From: Fusibacter ferrireducens
Lineage (GTDB): Bacteria; Bacillota; Clostridia; Peptostreptococcales; Acidaminobacteraceae
Length of the DNA stretch: 64,000 nucleotides
NCBI RefSeq assembly: GCF_015352425.1
Contig: NZ_JADKNH010000003.1
Location: 248,001-312,000, forward strand
Reading direction: 5' to 3'
Shown piece after piece: positions 42,891 through 51,549 of the stretch. Position numbers and translations under genes: made by a program. Under the pieces are notes generated by a model. The model made no database searches. It was not told the origin of the DNA and saw nothing but the letters and a program-made list of their open reading frames with translations. Within the stretch, counting starts at the first letter, position 1; the number at the start of each line of letters is the position of its first letter.

Positions 42891-44316
42891 ATATGAGGTA
42901 GTCATTGGACTTGAAGTCCATGTTGAGTTGAAGACAAAGAGTAAAATATTTTGTGGTTGCTCCACCGTTTTCGGTGCAAAACCGAACACACAGTGCTGTC
43001 CAATTTGTATGGGATTTCCGGGGACATTACCGGTGCTCAATGAAACCGTCGTTGATTATGCCATAAAAGCTGGCCTTGCAACGCATTGTGACATCACGAG
43101 AATTGGCAAACAGGATCGTAAGAATTACTTCTATCCAGATTTGCCAAAGGCATATCAAATCTCACAATACGACTTGCCTCTTTGTAAAGAGGGCTTTGTG
43201 GATATCAGCATTCAAGGAAAAGACAAACGCATTGGAATTACTAGAATTCATATAGAAGAAGATGCAGGTAAACTCATGCATGATCTCAATGAAGGGACTA
43301 TGATTGACTATAACAGATGCGGTGTGCCGCTTGTGGAAATCGTATCTGAACCTGATATGAGAAGTGCTGATGAAGCTATTGCCTATCTAAAAAAATTGAG
43401 ATCCATCTTACTCTATACTGAGATTTCAGATTGTAAGCTCAATGAAGGTTCTTTTAGATGTGATGTGAATTTATCTGTACGCAAAAAGGGTGAACCTGAA
43501 TTTGGAACGCGAACAGAGATGAAAAACCTCAACTCTTTTGCCTTTATTAAAAATGCCATTGAGCATGAGACGAAGAGACAAATAAAGGCAGTTGAATCAG
43601 GTGAACTCATTGTTCAAGAGACCAGAAGATGGGATGCCATCAAAGGAGAATCTTATTCCATGAGAACCAAAGAAGATGCGCATGATTACAGGTATTTCCC
43701 TGATCCAGATCTTGCCACCATTGTGATCAGCGAGGATAAACTCAATCAAATTCAATCAGAACTTCCAATATTGCCAGATGAGCGTAAAAAAACTTATATA
43801 GAAAAGTATGCGCTAGCAGCGGATGCAGCGGAGCAGTTAACGGCTCAGAAACAACTATCAGATTATTTTGAAATGGGTGTGGCGCATGTAAAAACGCCTT
43901 CTATTCTTGCAAATCTCATGATGACGGATATTTTTAAGAGCAGTTGTGGCGATGAAGATGAGATGAACTTCAAAATTTCACCAGAATCACTTGCTGAAAT
44001 CGTAGGGGGTATAGAAGAGGGGACTCTTAATCCTGCGTTAGCTAAGAAAGCGATGGGGTATTTAATGGAGGAAGAAGGCTCTGTTGAGATGATTCTTAAA
44101 AAGTATGATCTTGAGGTGCTTAAAGACATTGAGAGATTGACCAAAGAAGGTGAGGCTATTTTAGAAGAGCATCCAAGAATTGTAAAGGATTTCTTGGGTG
44201 GCAAGGCTAAAGCCATGGGTGCCTTTATGGGACAAATGATGAAAAGAACACAGGGCAAAGCCGATCCAGAGCAAACTGAAAAGGTGTTTAAAGACATCGT
44301 TGATAAATTGAGATAG
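42880..44316 (+). CDS. gatB: Asp-tRNA(Asn)/Glu-tRNA(Gln) amidotransferase subunit B
   Basis: 478 residues. It starts YEVVIGLEVHVELKTKSKIFCGC, with the GatB zinc cysteines (CGCSTVFG and CPICMGFPGTLP). The kinase-like transfer domain has RKNYFYPDLPKAYQISQYD and IGITRIHIEEDAGK, and the helical and YqeY-like tail runs to the C-terminus (KRTQGKADPEQTEKVFKDIV). GatB activates the side-chain carboxylate of Asp- or Glu-tRNA with ATP and transfers ammonia. It completes a GatCAB set whose C subunit is fused to AspRS. The gene ends the operon; a terminator lies about 65 bp downstream. Confidence 0.96.
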   Translation: MLNKYEVVIGLEVHVELKTKSKIFCGCSTVFGAKPNTQCCPICMGFPGTLPVLNETVVDYAIKAGLATHCDITRIGKQDRKNYFYPDLPKAYQISQYDLPLCKEGFVDISIQGKDKRIGITRIHIEEDAGKLMHDLNEGTMIDYNRCGVPLVEIVSEPDMRSADEAIAYLKKLRSILLYTEISDCKLNEGSFRCDVNLSVRKKGEPEFGTRTEMKNLNSFAFIKNAIEHETKRQIKAVESGELIVQETRRWDAIKGESYSMRTKEDAHDYRYFPDPDLATIVISEDKLNQIQSELPILPDERKKTYIEKYALAADAAEQLTAQKQLSDYFEMGVAHVKTPSILANLMMTDIFKSSCGDEDEMNFKISPESLAEIVGGIEEGTLNPALAKKAMGYLMEEEGSVEMILKKYDLEVLKDIERLTKEGEAILEEHPRIVKDFLGGKAKAMGAFMGQMMKRTQGKADPEQTEKVFKDIVDKLR

Positions 44317-44379
44317 CGGATTTTTAACGATTCTAGTAATGGACTGGAAATTAACGGAATGGCGATAATGCCTACTACG

Positions 44380-44434
44380 AAAGCAGGATTTTTTAATAGC
44401 GATACATGCTCATTAGAAAACCCTGCTTTGTTTT
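44380..44434 (+). terminator. terminator after gatB
   Basis: AAAGCAGG (44380-44387) pairs with CCTGCTTT (44422-44429), with a long loop, then GTTTT. It separates gatB from the convergent formimidoylglutamase gene. Confidence 0.6.
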
Positions 44435-44447
44435 ATAATTTTATGAT

Positions 44448-45452
44448 TTACAATGCAATATTGTGGTTGTGTGCAATGGCGTTGACTGCTGAAAAGATAA
44501 AAGTTGCTGCGAGATTTGCCGTAATATTGTCATGATCAAAACGTGGCGAAACTTCAGCAATGTCAAAGGCAATGACTTTTTTGCTTTTAAAAATATACTT
44601 AAAAAATTTCAACAATCGTTCAGGATGCAAGCCCAAGGGTTGACTCGCACTCACTCCAGGCGCAAAGGCTGAAGAAAACACATCCGTACAAATGGTCACA
44701 TAAAGATGTTTTTTTGATTCGATAAATTGATCTAATCGATCAAATGCGCTTGCTAAGTCACCTTCACCGATATCCTTGGCCATTAAATATTGAATCCCCA
44801 GTTTATCCGCAGTTTTAAAGAGATCCACTGTGTTGCCTCTTTTTTGAATACCTATGCAAAAGTAGTTAAAAGGTGTATGATTGAGCACACAGAGGTCTGA
44901 AATCTGTCTGAACATTGTACCAGAAGAACCTTGCATTTCATAAGGTCTGATATCAAAATGAGCGTCAAAGTTTATGATACCAAGAGCATTTTGAGCATCA
45001 AAATGATTGAGAAGTGCGATGCCTTTATAGGTCCCAAGAGCAACTTCGTGTCCACCGCCTAAGATAAGTGGAAAAAGCCCAAGGGACATGATTTGAGAAA
45101 TGGCTAAGGCTAAATCGTTTTGAGCAGTTTCAAGATCACCTTCTATACAGTGTACATCTCCTGCATCGAACAATTTGAGTGTAGGTGCAAAACTACAGGG
45201 CATATTGCAGAGTTCTTTGCGGACACTATTGGGGCCCTTTGCGGCACCTGTTCTGCCAAGATTTCTTCGAACGCCTTCATCGCTACAAAAACCAATAAAG
45301 GCAATCCCAACTTCAAATGCGTTACATGGTTCTAAAGTATTATTTAAATCAAGTGATTGAATCCATTGATGCCATCTAAAAGCATCATAATTTTCTGTAT
45401 GATCAATTCGACCAGTCCATTTGGACATATCCGGTTTTGTATAATTTTTCAT
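44448..45452 (-). CDS. hutG: formimidoylglutamase-like ureohydrolase
   Basis: 334 residues starting at ATG 45452 (AGGAG 5 bp upstream on the minus strand); an upstream in-frame ATG at 45494 lacks an RBS. Arginase-superfamily metal motifs: GGGHEVALGTYKG, IINFDAHFDIRP and the block ICTDVFSSAFAPGVSASQPLG. The last block is closer to formimidoylglutamase than to arginase or agmatinase. The enzyme hydrolyses N-formimidoyl-glutamate to glutamate and formamide in histidine breakdown, using two Mn. The first metal Asp of the usual S-x-D-x-D box appears as Cys (T-I-C-T-D). No other hut gene is in the window. It is convergent with gatB and divergent from the Cache-GGDEF-EAL gene. Confidence 0.8.
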   Translation of the reverse strand: MKNYTKPDMSKWTGRIDHTENYDAFRWHQWIQSLDLNNTLEPCNAFEVGIAFIGFCSDEGVRRNLGRTGAAKGPNSVRKELCNMPCSFAPTLKLFDAGDVHCIEGDLETAQNDLALAISQIMSLGLFPLILGGGHEVALGTYKGIALLNHFDAQNALGIINFDAHFDIRPYEMQGSSGTMFRQISDLCVLNHTPFNYFCIGIQKRGNTVDLFKTADKLGIQYLMAKDIGEGDLASAFDRLDQFIESKKHLYVTICTDVFSSAFAPGVSASQPLGLHPERLLKFFKYIFKSKKVIAFDIAEVSPRFDHDNITANLAATFIFSAVNAIAHNHNIAL

Positions 45453-45577
45453 GAGAGCTCCTTGTATAATATCAAGACAATTATTTTGTGGCAAAGCTAA
45501 TTCTAACAGGTTTGCATCTTTTATGCGTCTATTATGCTCTGGGGCATAATACTTATTTGGAGATACATATATTTAAC

Positions 45578-45606
45578 TTGGAAAATCGTGTTTCTAAATA
45601 TAAAAT
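45578..45606 (+). promoter_or_regulatory. putative promoter of the GGDEF-EAL gene
   Basis: TTGGAA (45578-45583), 17-bp spacer, TAAAAT (45601-45606), about 46 bp before the start codon. Confidence 0.5.
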
Positions 45607-45652
45607 AAGGGTATTAGCATAAATGTTATGATGTGTAAAGAGAGGAGGTCAT

Positions 45653-48496
45653 ATGAACCGTATGAGTATTCGGCATCAAATTTTAGTACTGCTTATTTTA
45701 ATGAGTTTTTTAAGTATTGCTATAATTGGCGGTGCAAGTTTATACACGGGGATTAATGCACTTAAATTCGAAACGATAGATAAAACAAGATATGTGCTTG
45801 ACTCTATGAAAAGCGATTTTGAGAAAAATATTGCTGAAGCAGATAATGTTATGAGTGCATTGGAAACTTTAACTTTGGAATACTTAGATCCGAATGAAAT
45901 TAAAAATCTGGATTACTTAGAAACCTTTTTGGACTCAGTTGCACCAGAGGTGGAAAGAGAAGCTCAAAATCATATGCAAAGTCATACGGCGTATATTTAT
46001 ATTAATCCCAATCTGACTCATGAGGCGTTCGACGTCTATTACGCGGATCAGGATGGGAATGGTCGTGTTGAAAGACAGACGAATATTCCAATTGAATATT
46101 TTAACTGTGATCCTTCAGAAGATAAATCAAAATCATGGTGGTTTGGCCCTGTAGAAACGCACAAACCCTATTGGACGGCGCCTTATGAATGGACTTTTGA
46201 TAATGGCAATAGCAATGAATTTGTATCTTGCTCCATGCCGATATACGTAGATGATGAACTCTTTGCAGTCATAGGAACAGATATGAATTATGATGTTATT
46301 CAAAACAGTTTAACTCTATATAACGCTAGAGCGCTGGGCACTTCTCTGATGTTGGCAAATGATAAGACGCCACTGGCTGAAACAACACCTGGGAATGATT
46401 GGTATCTAGATAAAAAGGCTATTGATGAGGCCCTTTTAAACGGTTATACAGAGATGAAAACGCAATCTGGGAAAAAATTGATCTTTTTAAAGGCATTGTC
46501 TAATGGTTGGTTAATTGGCATTGAGATAGAATCCTATAAAATCTATCAAAATCTATTAAGCTACAGCATTTTTATTTTAAGTGTGATGCTCTTAGCACAA
46601 GTTATTTTTGCGTTGTTAGCCATTAAATTAAGTGATTATATTACAGATCCTATATTGGCCATAATGGCATCCATTAAGGCGTCAAAAGGTCGCATGTATG
46701 CACTTGAACTAAGTCAAGGGATCACAAATAGAGGTGATGAAATTGGCGCTTTGGCAAGAACCATTGAAAAAATGTCTTTTGAGATTCAAATGCATATTGA
46801 AACAGTTAAAAACCAATCTGAAAAGATTGCTGACGAGGTCTCCATGCGCAAAGATGCAGAAAGTCAACTCTTTTTAATACTTAGAATTTTAGAACAGTCA
46901 GATAATGGCGTATTTGTTTTGGATGGCGCCTATAAAATCATCTATGCGAATAAGACTTTTACAGAAATTACAGGATATGAAGTCCAAAGAGGCTTAAGTA
47001 CTCTTGGGTCGTGTGGCATCAATTTGACAAAAAGTCAAATCGATCAAATTAATCTTGAGAATTCCTTCCAAGACGAAATTGAACAGCTCAAAATAAATGG
47101 TGAAGTCTATCCAATGCAGATTTATATGACACGTATTATTGAAAACGAAGTTTATTATCTGGGATTGTTCAAAGATCTTACAGATGTCAAACTCAGCGAT
47201 CAAAGACTAAATTATTTAAAATACTACGATGCGTTGACAAAACTGCCTAACAAAGTGCTCTTTATGGATTTATCAGAAAAAATGATTCAAGAGAACAGTG
47301 CTTTAAGTTATGAATATGCTGTCATTAATATTGACAATTTTAGGCTTTTAAATGGCGTTCTGGGAAGTCAAAATTGTGATCAGATCATTGTTGAAATTTC
47401 TAATCGGCTTCATCAAATGGATTTGAAAAGTGGTATCTTAGCAAGAACCGAAGGGGATGAATTCTCAATATTTTACTTGCGAGATCAAGATGAACCTAAG
47501 GAGATGCCTCTAAAGGCATTAAAGCAGAAACTGTGTCAACCATACGATATAAATGAAGAGGAAATATATATTACGGTGAGTATAGGTGCCAGCACTTATC
47601 TTGGATGTGGTACTGAAATGTGGATGCTTGTGAAAAATGCCAATATTGCTCTTAACCAAGTGAAGGCAAATGGTAAGAATCAAATTATGTATTATGAAAA
47701 TATTATTAATGAAATTACAAATGAAAATTATATACTTTTAAAAGAACTTAGATATGCTTTAGAGCGCAATGAAATGACTTTAAATTATCAACCGCAAGTG
47801 GACAGCAGGACATCAGAAATTATTGGTATGGAAGCTTTGCTAAGATGGCATCACAATGGCGAGCAAATTCCACCAGATCGCTTCATTCCACTTGCGGAAG
47901 AGTCAAGACTCATTATTCCAATAGGTGAGTTTGTCATTGACGAAGCCCTATGCTTTTTACGTGAACTCCAAAGTAAAGATATTATGGTCCCAGTTGCAAT
48001 TAATATTTCCGTAGAGCAACTCAAATTTGAACTGATCTATAAACAAATTAAGCGCAGTATAGAGAGGTATGCCATTGATCCCAAATATATAGAACTTGAA
48101 GTGACGGAGAGCGTCATCATAACTGGACGCGAAGAGGCAATAGCCGTTATTGATAAACTTATAGAATTAGGTGTTCGGGTATCCATTGATGATTTCGGCA
48201 TGGGTTATTCATCGCTGAGTTATCTAAAGCGCTTTAAGTTCCATCGGATTAAACTTGATCGGCTCTTCATAAAGGATTTTCCTGAAAAAGACAATGGGCA
48301 TATTGCTTCTTTAATCATACAGTTGGCCAACAGTTTAGAAGTTGAAATTGTGGCGGAAGGCATTGAAAAAGAGGTACAGAAGGAATTTTTGTTGACTCGT
48401 GGTTGCAATTTTATACAGGGCTATTACTACTCCAAACCGTTATCCAAAGAAAGCTGTTTGGAATATATTAAGAAGAGTTTAAAAATAATTGAGTGA
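45653..48496 (+). CDS. Cache-HAMP-PAS-GGDEF-EAL c-di-GMP phosphodiesterase
   Basis: 947 residues. TM1 at 10-30, a large extracytoplasmic dCache-type sensor (about 35-290, including WWFGPVETHKPYWTAPYEW and FAVIGTDMNYDVI), TM2 at about 300-322, HAMP/coiled coil, a PAS domain (about 408-515), GGDEF (about 520-680) and EAL (about 690-945). The GGDEF signature is ARTEGDEFS, with Glu in place of the first Gly, so cyclase activity is doubtful and a GTP-sensing role is possible. The EAL set looks intact: MEALLRWHHNG, NISVEQL, LEVTESVI, IDDFGMGYSSLSYL, KLDRLFIKD, VAEGIE. The likely net activity is c-di-GMP breakdown controlled by a small extracellular ligand. It stands alone between divergent and unrelated genes. 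Confidence 0.9.
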   Translation: MNRMSIRHQILVLLILMSFLSIAIIGGASLYTGINALKFETIDKTRYVLDSMKSDFEKNIAEADNVMSALETLTLEYLDPNEIKNLDYLETFLDSVAPEVEREAQNHMQSHTAYIYINPNLTHEAFDVYYADQDGNGRVERQTNIPIEYFNCDPSEDKSKSWWFGPVETHKPYWTAPYEWTFDNGNSNEFVSCSMPIYVDDELFAVIGTDMNYDVIQNSLTLYNARALGTSLMLANDKTPLAETTPGNDWYLDKKAIDEALLNGYTEMKTQSGKKLIFLKALSNGWLIGIEIESYKIYQNLLSYSIFILSVMLLAQVIFALLAIKLSDYITDPILAIMASIKASKGRMYALELSQGITNRGDEIGALARTIEKMSFEIQMHIETVKNQSEKIADEVSMRKDAESQLFLILRILEQSDNGVFVLDGAYKIIYANKTFTEITGYEVQRGLSTLGSCGINLTKSQIDQINLENSFQDEIEQLKINGEVYPMQIYMTRIIENEVYYLGLFKDLTDVKLSDQRLNYLKYYDALTKLPNKVLFMDLSEKMIQENSALSYEYAVINIDNFRLLNGVLGSQNCDQIIVEISNRLHQMDLKSGILARTEGDEFSIFYLRDQDEPKEMPLKALKQKLCQPYDINEEEIYITVSIGASTYLGCGTEMWMLVKNANIALNQVKANGKNQIMYYENIINEITNENYILLKELRYALERNEMTLNYQPQVDSRTSEIIGMEALLRWHHNGEQIPPDRFIPLAEESRLIIPIGEFVIDEALCFLRELQSKDIMVPVAINISVEQLKFELIYKQIKRSIERYAIDPKYIELEVTESVIITGREEAIAVIDKLIELGVRVSIDDFGMGYSSLSYLKRFKFHRIKLDRLFIKDFPEKDNGHIASLIIQLANSLEVEIVAEGIEKEVQKEFLLTRGCNFIQGYYYSKPLSKESCLEYIKKSLKIIE

Positions 48497-48564
48497 ATCC
48501 TGTTTATATTAAATGATATGATGGAATAAATAAAGTAATGTATTAGTTTAATAGGAGGCCCGAT

Positions 48565-50040
48565 ATGAAATTTGAAATCATGGATAAAATATCCCATATT
48601 GAAGATTCAATCGTCTTATTTATGGATGAGACGTTGGCATTTTCTTCAGATATTCCTGAAAGTTTGAGCTTGGAGTTGTCGCATTATGTAAGTCGGTTAA
48701 AGTCTAAAAAGACCTATAAAGGCAAAATAGGTGAAATCCACTACGGCACGATTAAAGTGGCGCAGGATTATCTAGATGTTGCAATTTTAGGACTCGGTAA
48801 TTATGACACTTTTTCAGTGATTAAACTGCAAAATAGTCTGGCTGAGGTCTTTAGAAATCTCAAGGCCAAGAATACGCAAAGTATTTTTGTCATAGGAGAA
48901 CAGTTGACACATTACATGGACTCCAAAAGAAAGAGGAGTATCTTATTGTCTGAAGTACTTGTGATGGCAGATTATGAATTTTCGGAATATAAAAGTAATT
49001 TTGAACCCCAAGCAGTGGAAAATATTTTTCTCTTGGGTGATTTTGATAAAAACTTTGTGGACGAGGGCATCGTTTTGGGAGAGTCCAATAAGATTGCACG
49101 ACACTTGGTTAATTTACCAGCAAATAAGCTCACACCGATCTATCTGGCTGAACTCGTGAAATCTTATGGAAATATAAACGGTTTTGAAGTCACTGTTGAT
49201 CATAAAAGTGAGATTGAAGCCCTTGAAATGAGTGCTTTTTTGGAAGTGGCTAAGGGATCGTCGCAACCGCCTGTTTTAATCACAATGAGGTATACAGGTC
49301 ATCCAGAATCAGATCATAGACTTGGTTTTGTCGGTAAGGGACTGACTTATGATTCTGGTGGTTTGTCCATAAAGTCCACTTCTGGCATGGTGACAATGAA
49401 GTCTGATATGGGCGGCGCAGCAGCGGTAATTGGCGCTATGATTGCGATATCTAAATTGAAATTAAAAGTGAATGTCACAGCAGTTGTTGCTGCTTGTGAG
49501 AACATGATTTCCGGTGCCAGCTACAAACCAGGCGATATTATTTCATCTATGGCTAAGAAAAGTATCTTTATAGGCAATACGGATGCTGAAGGTCGATTGA
49601 CTTTAATCGATGCAGTACACTACATCATTGAGAAAGAAGCTGTCTCTGCCGTCATAGATGTTGCCACGCTCACAGGTGCGGCAATTCATTGTCTGGGGCA
49701 TGATGCCACCTGTGCGGTTTCAAATAATGATGATTATTATGAAGTGGTGCAAAAGAGTTTTGCCAAGTCCAATGAGCATGTTTGGAGATTGCCGATATTG
49801 GATGAGTACAAAGAACTTTTAAAACATCACGAAGCGGATTTAACCAACACGGCAGGGTCTCCTGGTACGATAACGGCAGGGTTATTTATTGGTGAATTTG
49901 TTCATGATAAACCTTGGGTACATCTTGATATTGCCGGGACAGCTTTTAAAGATAAACAAGCTGGCATTTTCACAAAAGGCGGTACAGGTGTTGCCACAAG
50001 GCCACTATACTATGTTGCAAAAAAATTTGCAGCGAAATAA
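48565..50040 (+). CDS. pepA: M17 leucyl aminopeptidase
   Basis: 491 residues. The N-terminal macro-like domain (1-165) is followed by the M17 catalytic domain. Metal and active-site segments are GKGLTYDSGGLSIKSTSGM (about 257), MKSDMGGAAAV, NTDAEGRLTLIDA (about 337, the family signature) and IDVATLTGAA. It removes N-terminal residues from cytosolic peptides as a hexamer with two Zn or Mn ions. RBS AGGAGG. It is followed 14 bp later by a ferritin-like gene; the two are probably cotranscribed and end at the terminator at 50571. Confidence 0.95.
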   Translation: MKFEIMDKISHIEDSIVLFMDETLAFSSDIPESLSLELSHYVSRLKSKKTYKGKIGEIHYGTIKVAQDYLDVAILGLGNYDTFSVIKLQNSLAEVFRNLKAKNTQSIFVIGEQLTHYMDSKRKRSILLSEVLVMADYEFSEYKSNFEPQAVENIFLLGDFDKNFVDEGIVLGESNKIARHLVNLPANKLTPIYLAELVKSYGNINGFEVTVDHKSEIEALEMSAFLEVAKGSSQPPVLITMRYTGHPESDHRLGFVGKGLTYDSGGLSIKSTSGMVTMKSDMGGAAAVIGAMIAISKLKLKVNVTAVVAACENMISGASYKPGDIISSMAKKSIFIGNTDAEGRLTLIDAVHYIIEKEAVSAVIDVATLTGAAIHCLGHDATCAVSNNDDYYEVVQKSFAKSNEHVWRLPILDEYKELLKHHEADLTNTAGSPGTITAGLFIGEFVHDKPWVHLDIAGTAFKDKQAGIFTKGGTGVATRPLYYVAKKFAAK

Positions 50041-50054
50041 GAAAGGAGAATGAG

Positions 50055-50546
50055 ATGATCGGAAAAGATATTGAGATTTTCAAACAAGCGATTATAAATG
50101 AAGTAGAGGGTTATGAATTTTATAAAATGGCTGCTTACAGCGCCGAAAATGATATTTCTAAGAAAACCTTTTTAGATCTTGCAAATGAAGAGTTAAAACA
50201 CATTGATTGGCTAAAGGATGCACTTAAGAAATTGAGTACAGACCCACAGGACCAAACAACACTGGCATTACTTGAAAACCCGCCTTCGCCGGATATTTTC
50301 AAATGGGATAATGTCAGAATAAAACAAGCGAGTATGGCGGTGTCTGTTTTTGGAATCGGCATTGAGATGGAAAGAGCTTCTGTTAAATTTTATGAAGATG
50401 CAATGAATAACACTTCATTTGATACGGCTAAAAAAATATTTGAAGTTCTGGCAAAATGGGAAAAAGTTCATTTGGAACAATTTTCTGCAGAGTATGATCG
50501 TCTCATTAAAGATTGGTGGAGCGATCAAGGTTTTGAACCTTTTTAA
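50055..50546 (+). CDS. ferritin-like diiron domain protein
   Basis: 163 residues, a four-helix bundle of the rubrerythrin/ferritin-like class. Diiron ligands are visible as Glu in NEVEGYEFYKMAAY, E-x-x-H in ANEELKHIDWL, Glu in IEMERASVKFYEDAM and E-x-x-H in WEKVHLEQFSAEY. There is no C-terminal rubredoxin domain, so it is not a complete rubrerythrin. Members detoxify peroxide or store iron in anaerobes. RBS AAAGGAG. Located after the aminopeptidase and before a strong terminator. Confidence 0.88.
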   Translation: MIGKDIEIFKQAIINEVEGYEFYKMAAYSAENDISKKTFLDLANEELKHIDWLKDALKKLSTDPQDQTTLALLENPPSPDIFKWDNVRIKQASMAVSVFGIGIEMERASVKFYEDAMNNTSFDTAKKIFEVLAKWEKVHLEQFSAEYDRLIKDWWSDQGFEPF

Positions 50547-50570
50547 ATGAATAGTGAATTGATATGCAAA

Positions 50571-50614
50571 AAAACTGTCTTGGAGATGCCATTTCTCCAA
50601 AACAGTTTTTTTTT
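50571..50614 (+). terminator. terminator after the ferritin-like gene
   Basis: AAAACTGT-CTTGGAGA (50571-50586) pairs with TCTCCAAAACAGTTTT (50594-50609) with a small internal mismatch, followed by T residues. Confidence 0.85.
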
Positions 50615-50817
50615 AAGATTTGAGCCGAAAGCTGTGATGAGGAATGTTCATCCTCAAAAAGCATCAGCGAAAATCGCAAAAGCATTTGTGAAAATGGGTC
50701 TGAAATGTAAATTGATGATTTAAATGCTATTTTATGCAATAAAGATATTATTTATTTGTAGAAATGTCATATATACATTAAAATAGTATTATAAGCAAAG
50801 AGAATTTTGGAGGTATA

Positions 50818-51549
50818 GTGGATAAAATTTATGAGACCTCTTTAAGTGATCCGTGTAAAGCATGGTTAAAGTCAAAGGGATGTGCCGTATCGGCGGAAGT
50901 TAAGAGTGTTGATTTATTAGGAATATATACCCGTGAAGAGGAAGAGATTTCAATTGCAATTGAGCTCAAAGTCAAGTTGAACCTTGAACTTATTTTGCAA
51001 GCGGTTGAGAGACAAAAAATCGTGGATTATGTCTATATTGCAGTGCCCCACGAATACAAAGTTTTGGAAAGCCCACGGTTTAAAAAAATAAAATTGCTAT
51101 TGAGGCGACTAAACGTAGGTCTGTTAACGGTTAATTTTAGATCAATTGCGCCTTATGTCACGGAGATTATAGAAGCAAAGCCATATGATTTCGAGAAGAG
51201 CAGAAGGTTAGCAGATAAAAAAAAACAGGCGCTTTTAAAAGAGTTTCATTCGAGAATAACGGACTCAAATGATGGCGGCGCCACGAAACGTAAATTGATG
51301 ACAGCTTATAGAGAGCAATCTCTTTTAATTGCACATTACTTATCACAAGAGCAAGCGCCCATGACGATAAAAGCTTTAAAGGCTGTGGGTGCGCCTGCAA
51401 AAGCAGGTGTAATTTTGAGGAATAACCATTATGAATGGTTTGAGCGCGTTTCGACGGGGTGTTATCGATTGACTGAATCTGGCACTGAAGCAGTTGAGAC
51501 CTATGAAGATATCATACTTAAAATTGTTGGCTTTTCGGAGGACTTATGA
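50818..51549 (+). CDS. DUF2161, PD-(D/E)xK nuclease-fold protein
   Basis: 243 residues from GTG 50818 (TTGGAGG upstream). The N-terminal 120 residues carry a PD-(D/E)xK-type core, SVDLLGIYTREEEEISIAIELKVKLNLELILQAVERQKIVDYVYIAVP, with Asp and the E-x-K pair in order; this matches DUF2161, a putative nuclease family. After a basic linker the C-terminal 70 residues look like a winged helix (LIAHYLSQEQAPMTIKALKAVG and YEWFERVSTGCYRLTESG). Its role is unknown; nuclease activity or DNA-end binding is inference. It overlaps the histidine kinase by 4 bp (ATGA), so the protein is co-produced with the GlnK/GlnL-like pair. Confidence 0.72.
   Translation: MDKIYETSLSDPCKAWLKSKGCAVSAEVKSVDLLGIYTREEEEISIAIELKVKLNLELILQAVERQKIVDYVYIAVPHEYKVLESPRFKKIKLLLRRLNVGLLTVNFRSIAPYVTEIIEAKPYDFEKSRRLADKKKQALLKEFHSRITDSNDGGATKRKLMTAYREQSLLIAHYLSQEQAPMTIKALKAVGAPAKAGVILRNNHYEWFERVSTGCYRLTESGTEAVETYEDIILKIVGFSEDL

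Noticed and set aside
45466-45494. TTGCCA-17-TATTAT promoter for the formimidoylglutamase gene
   Set aside because: Spacing is good, but the start point would fall on the ribosome site of the chosen start codon, so it cannot serve that mRNA without losing the RBS.
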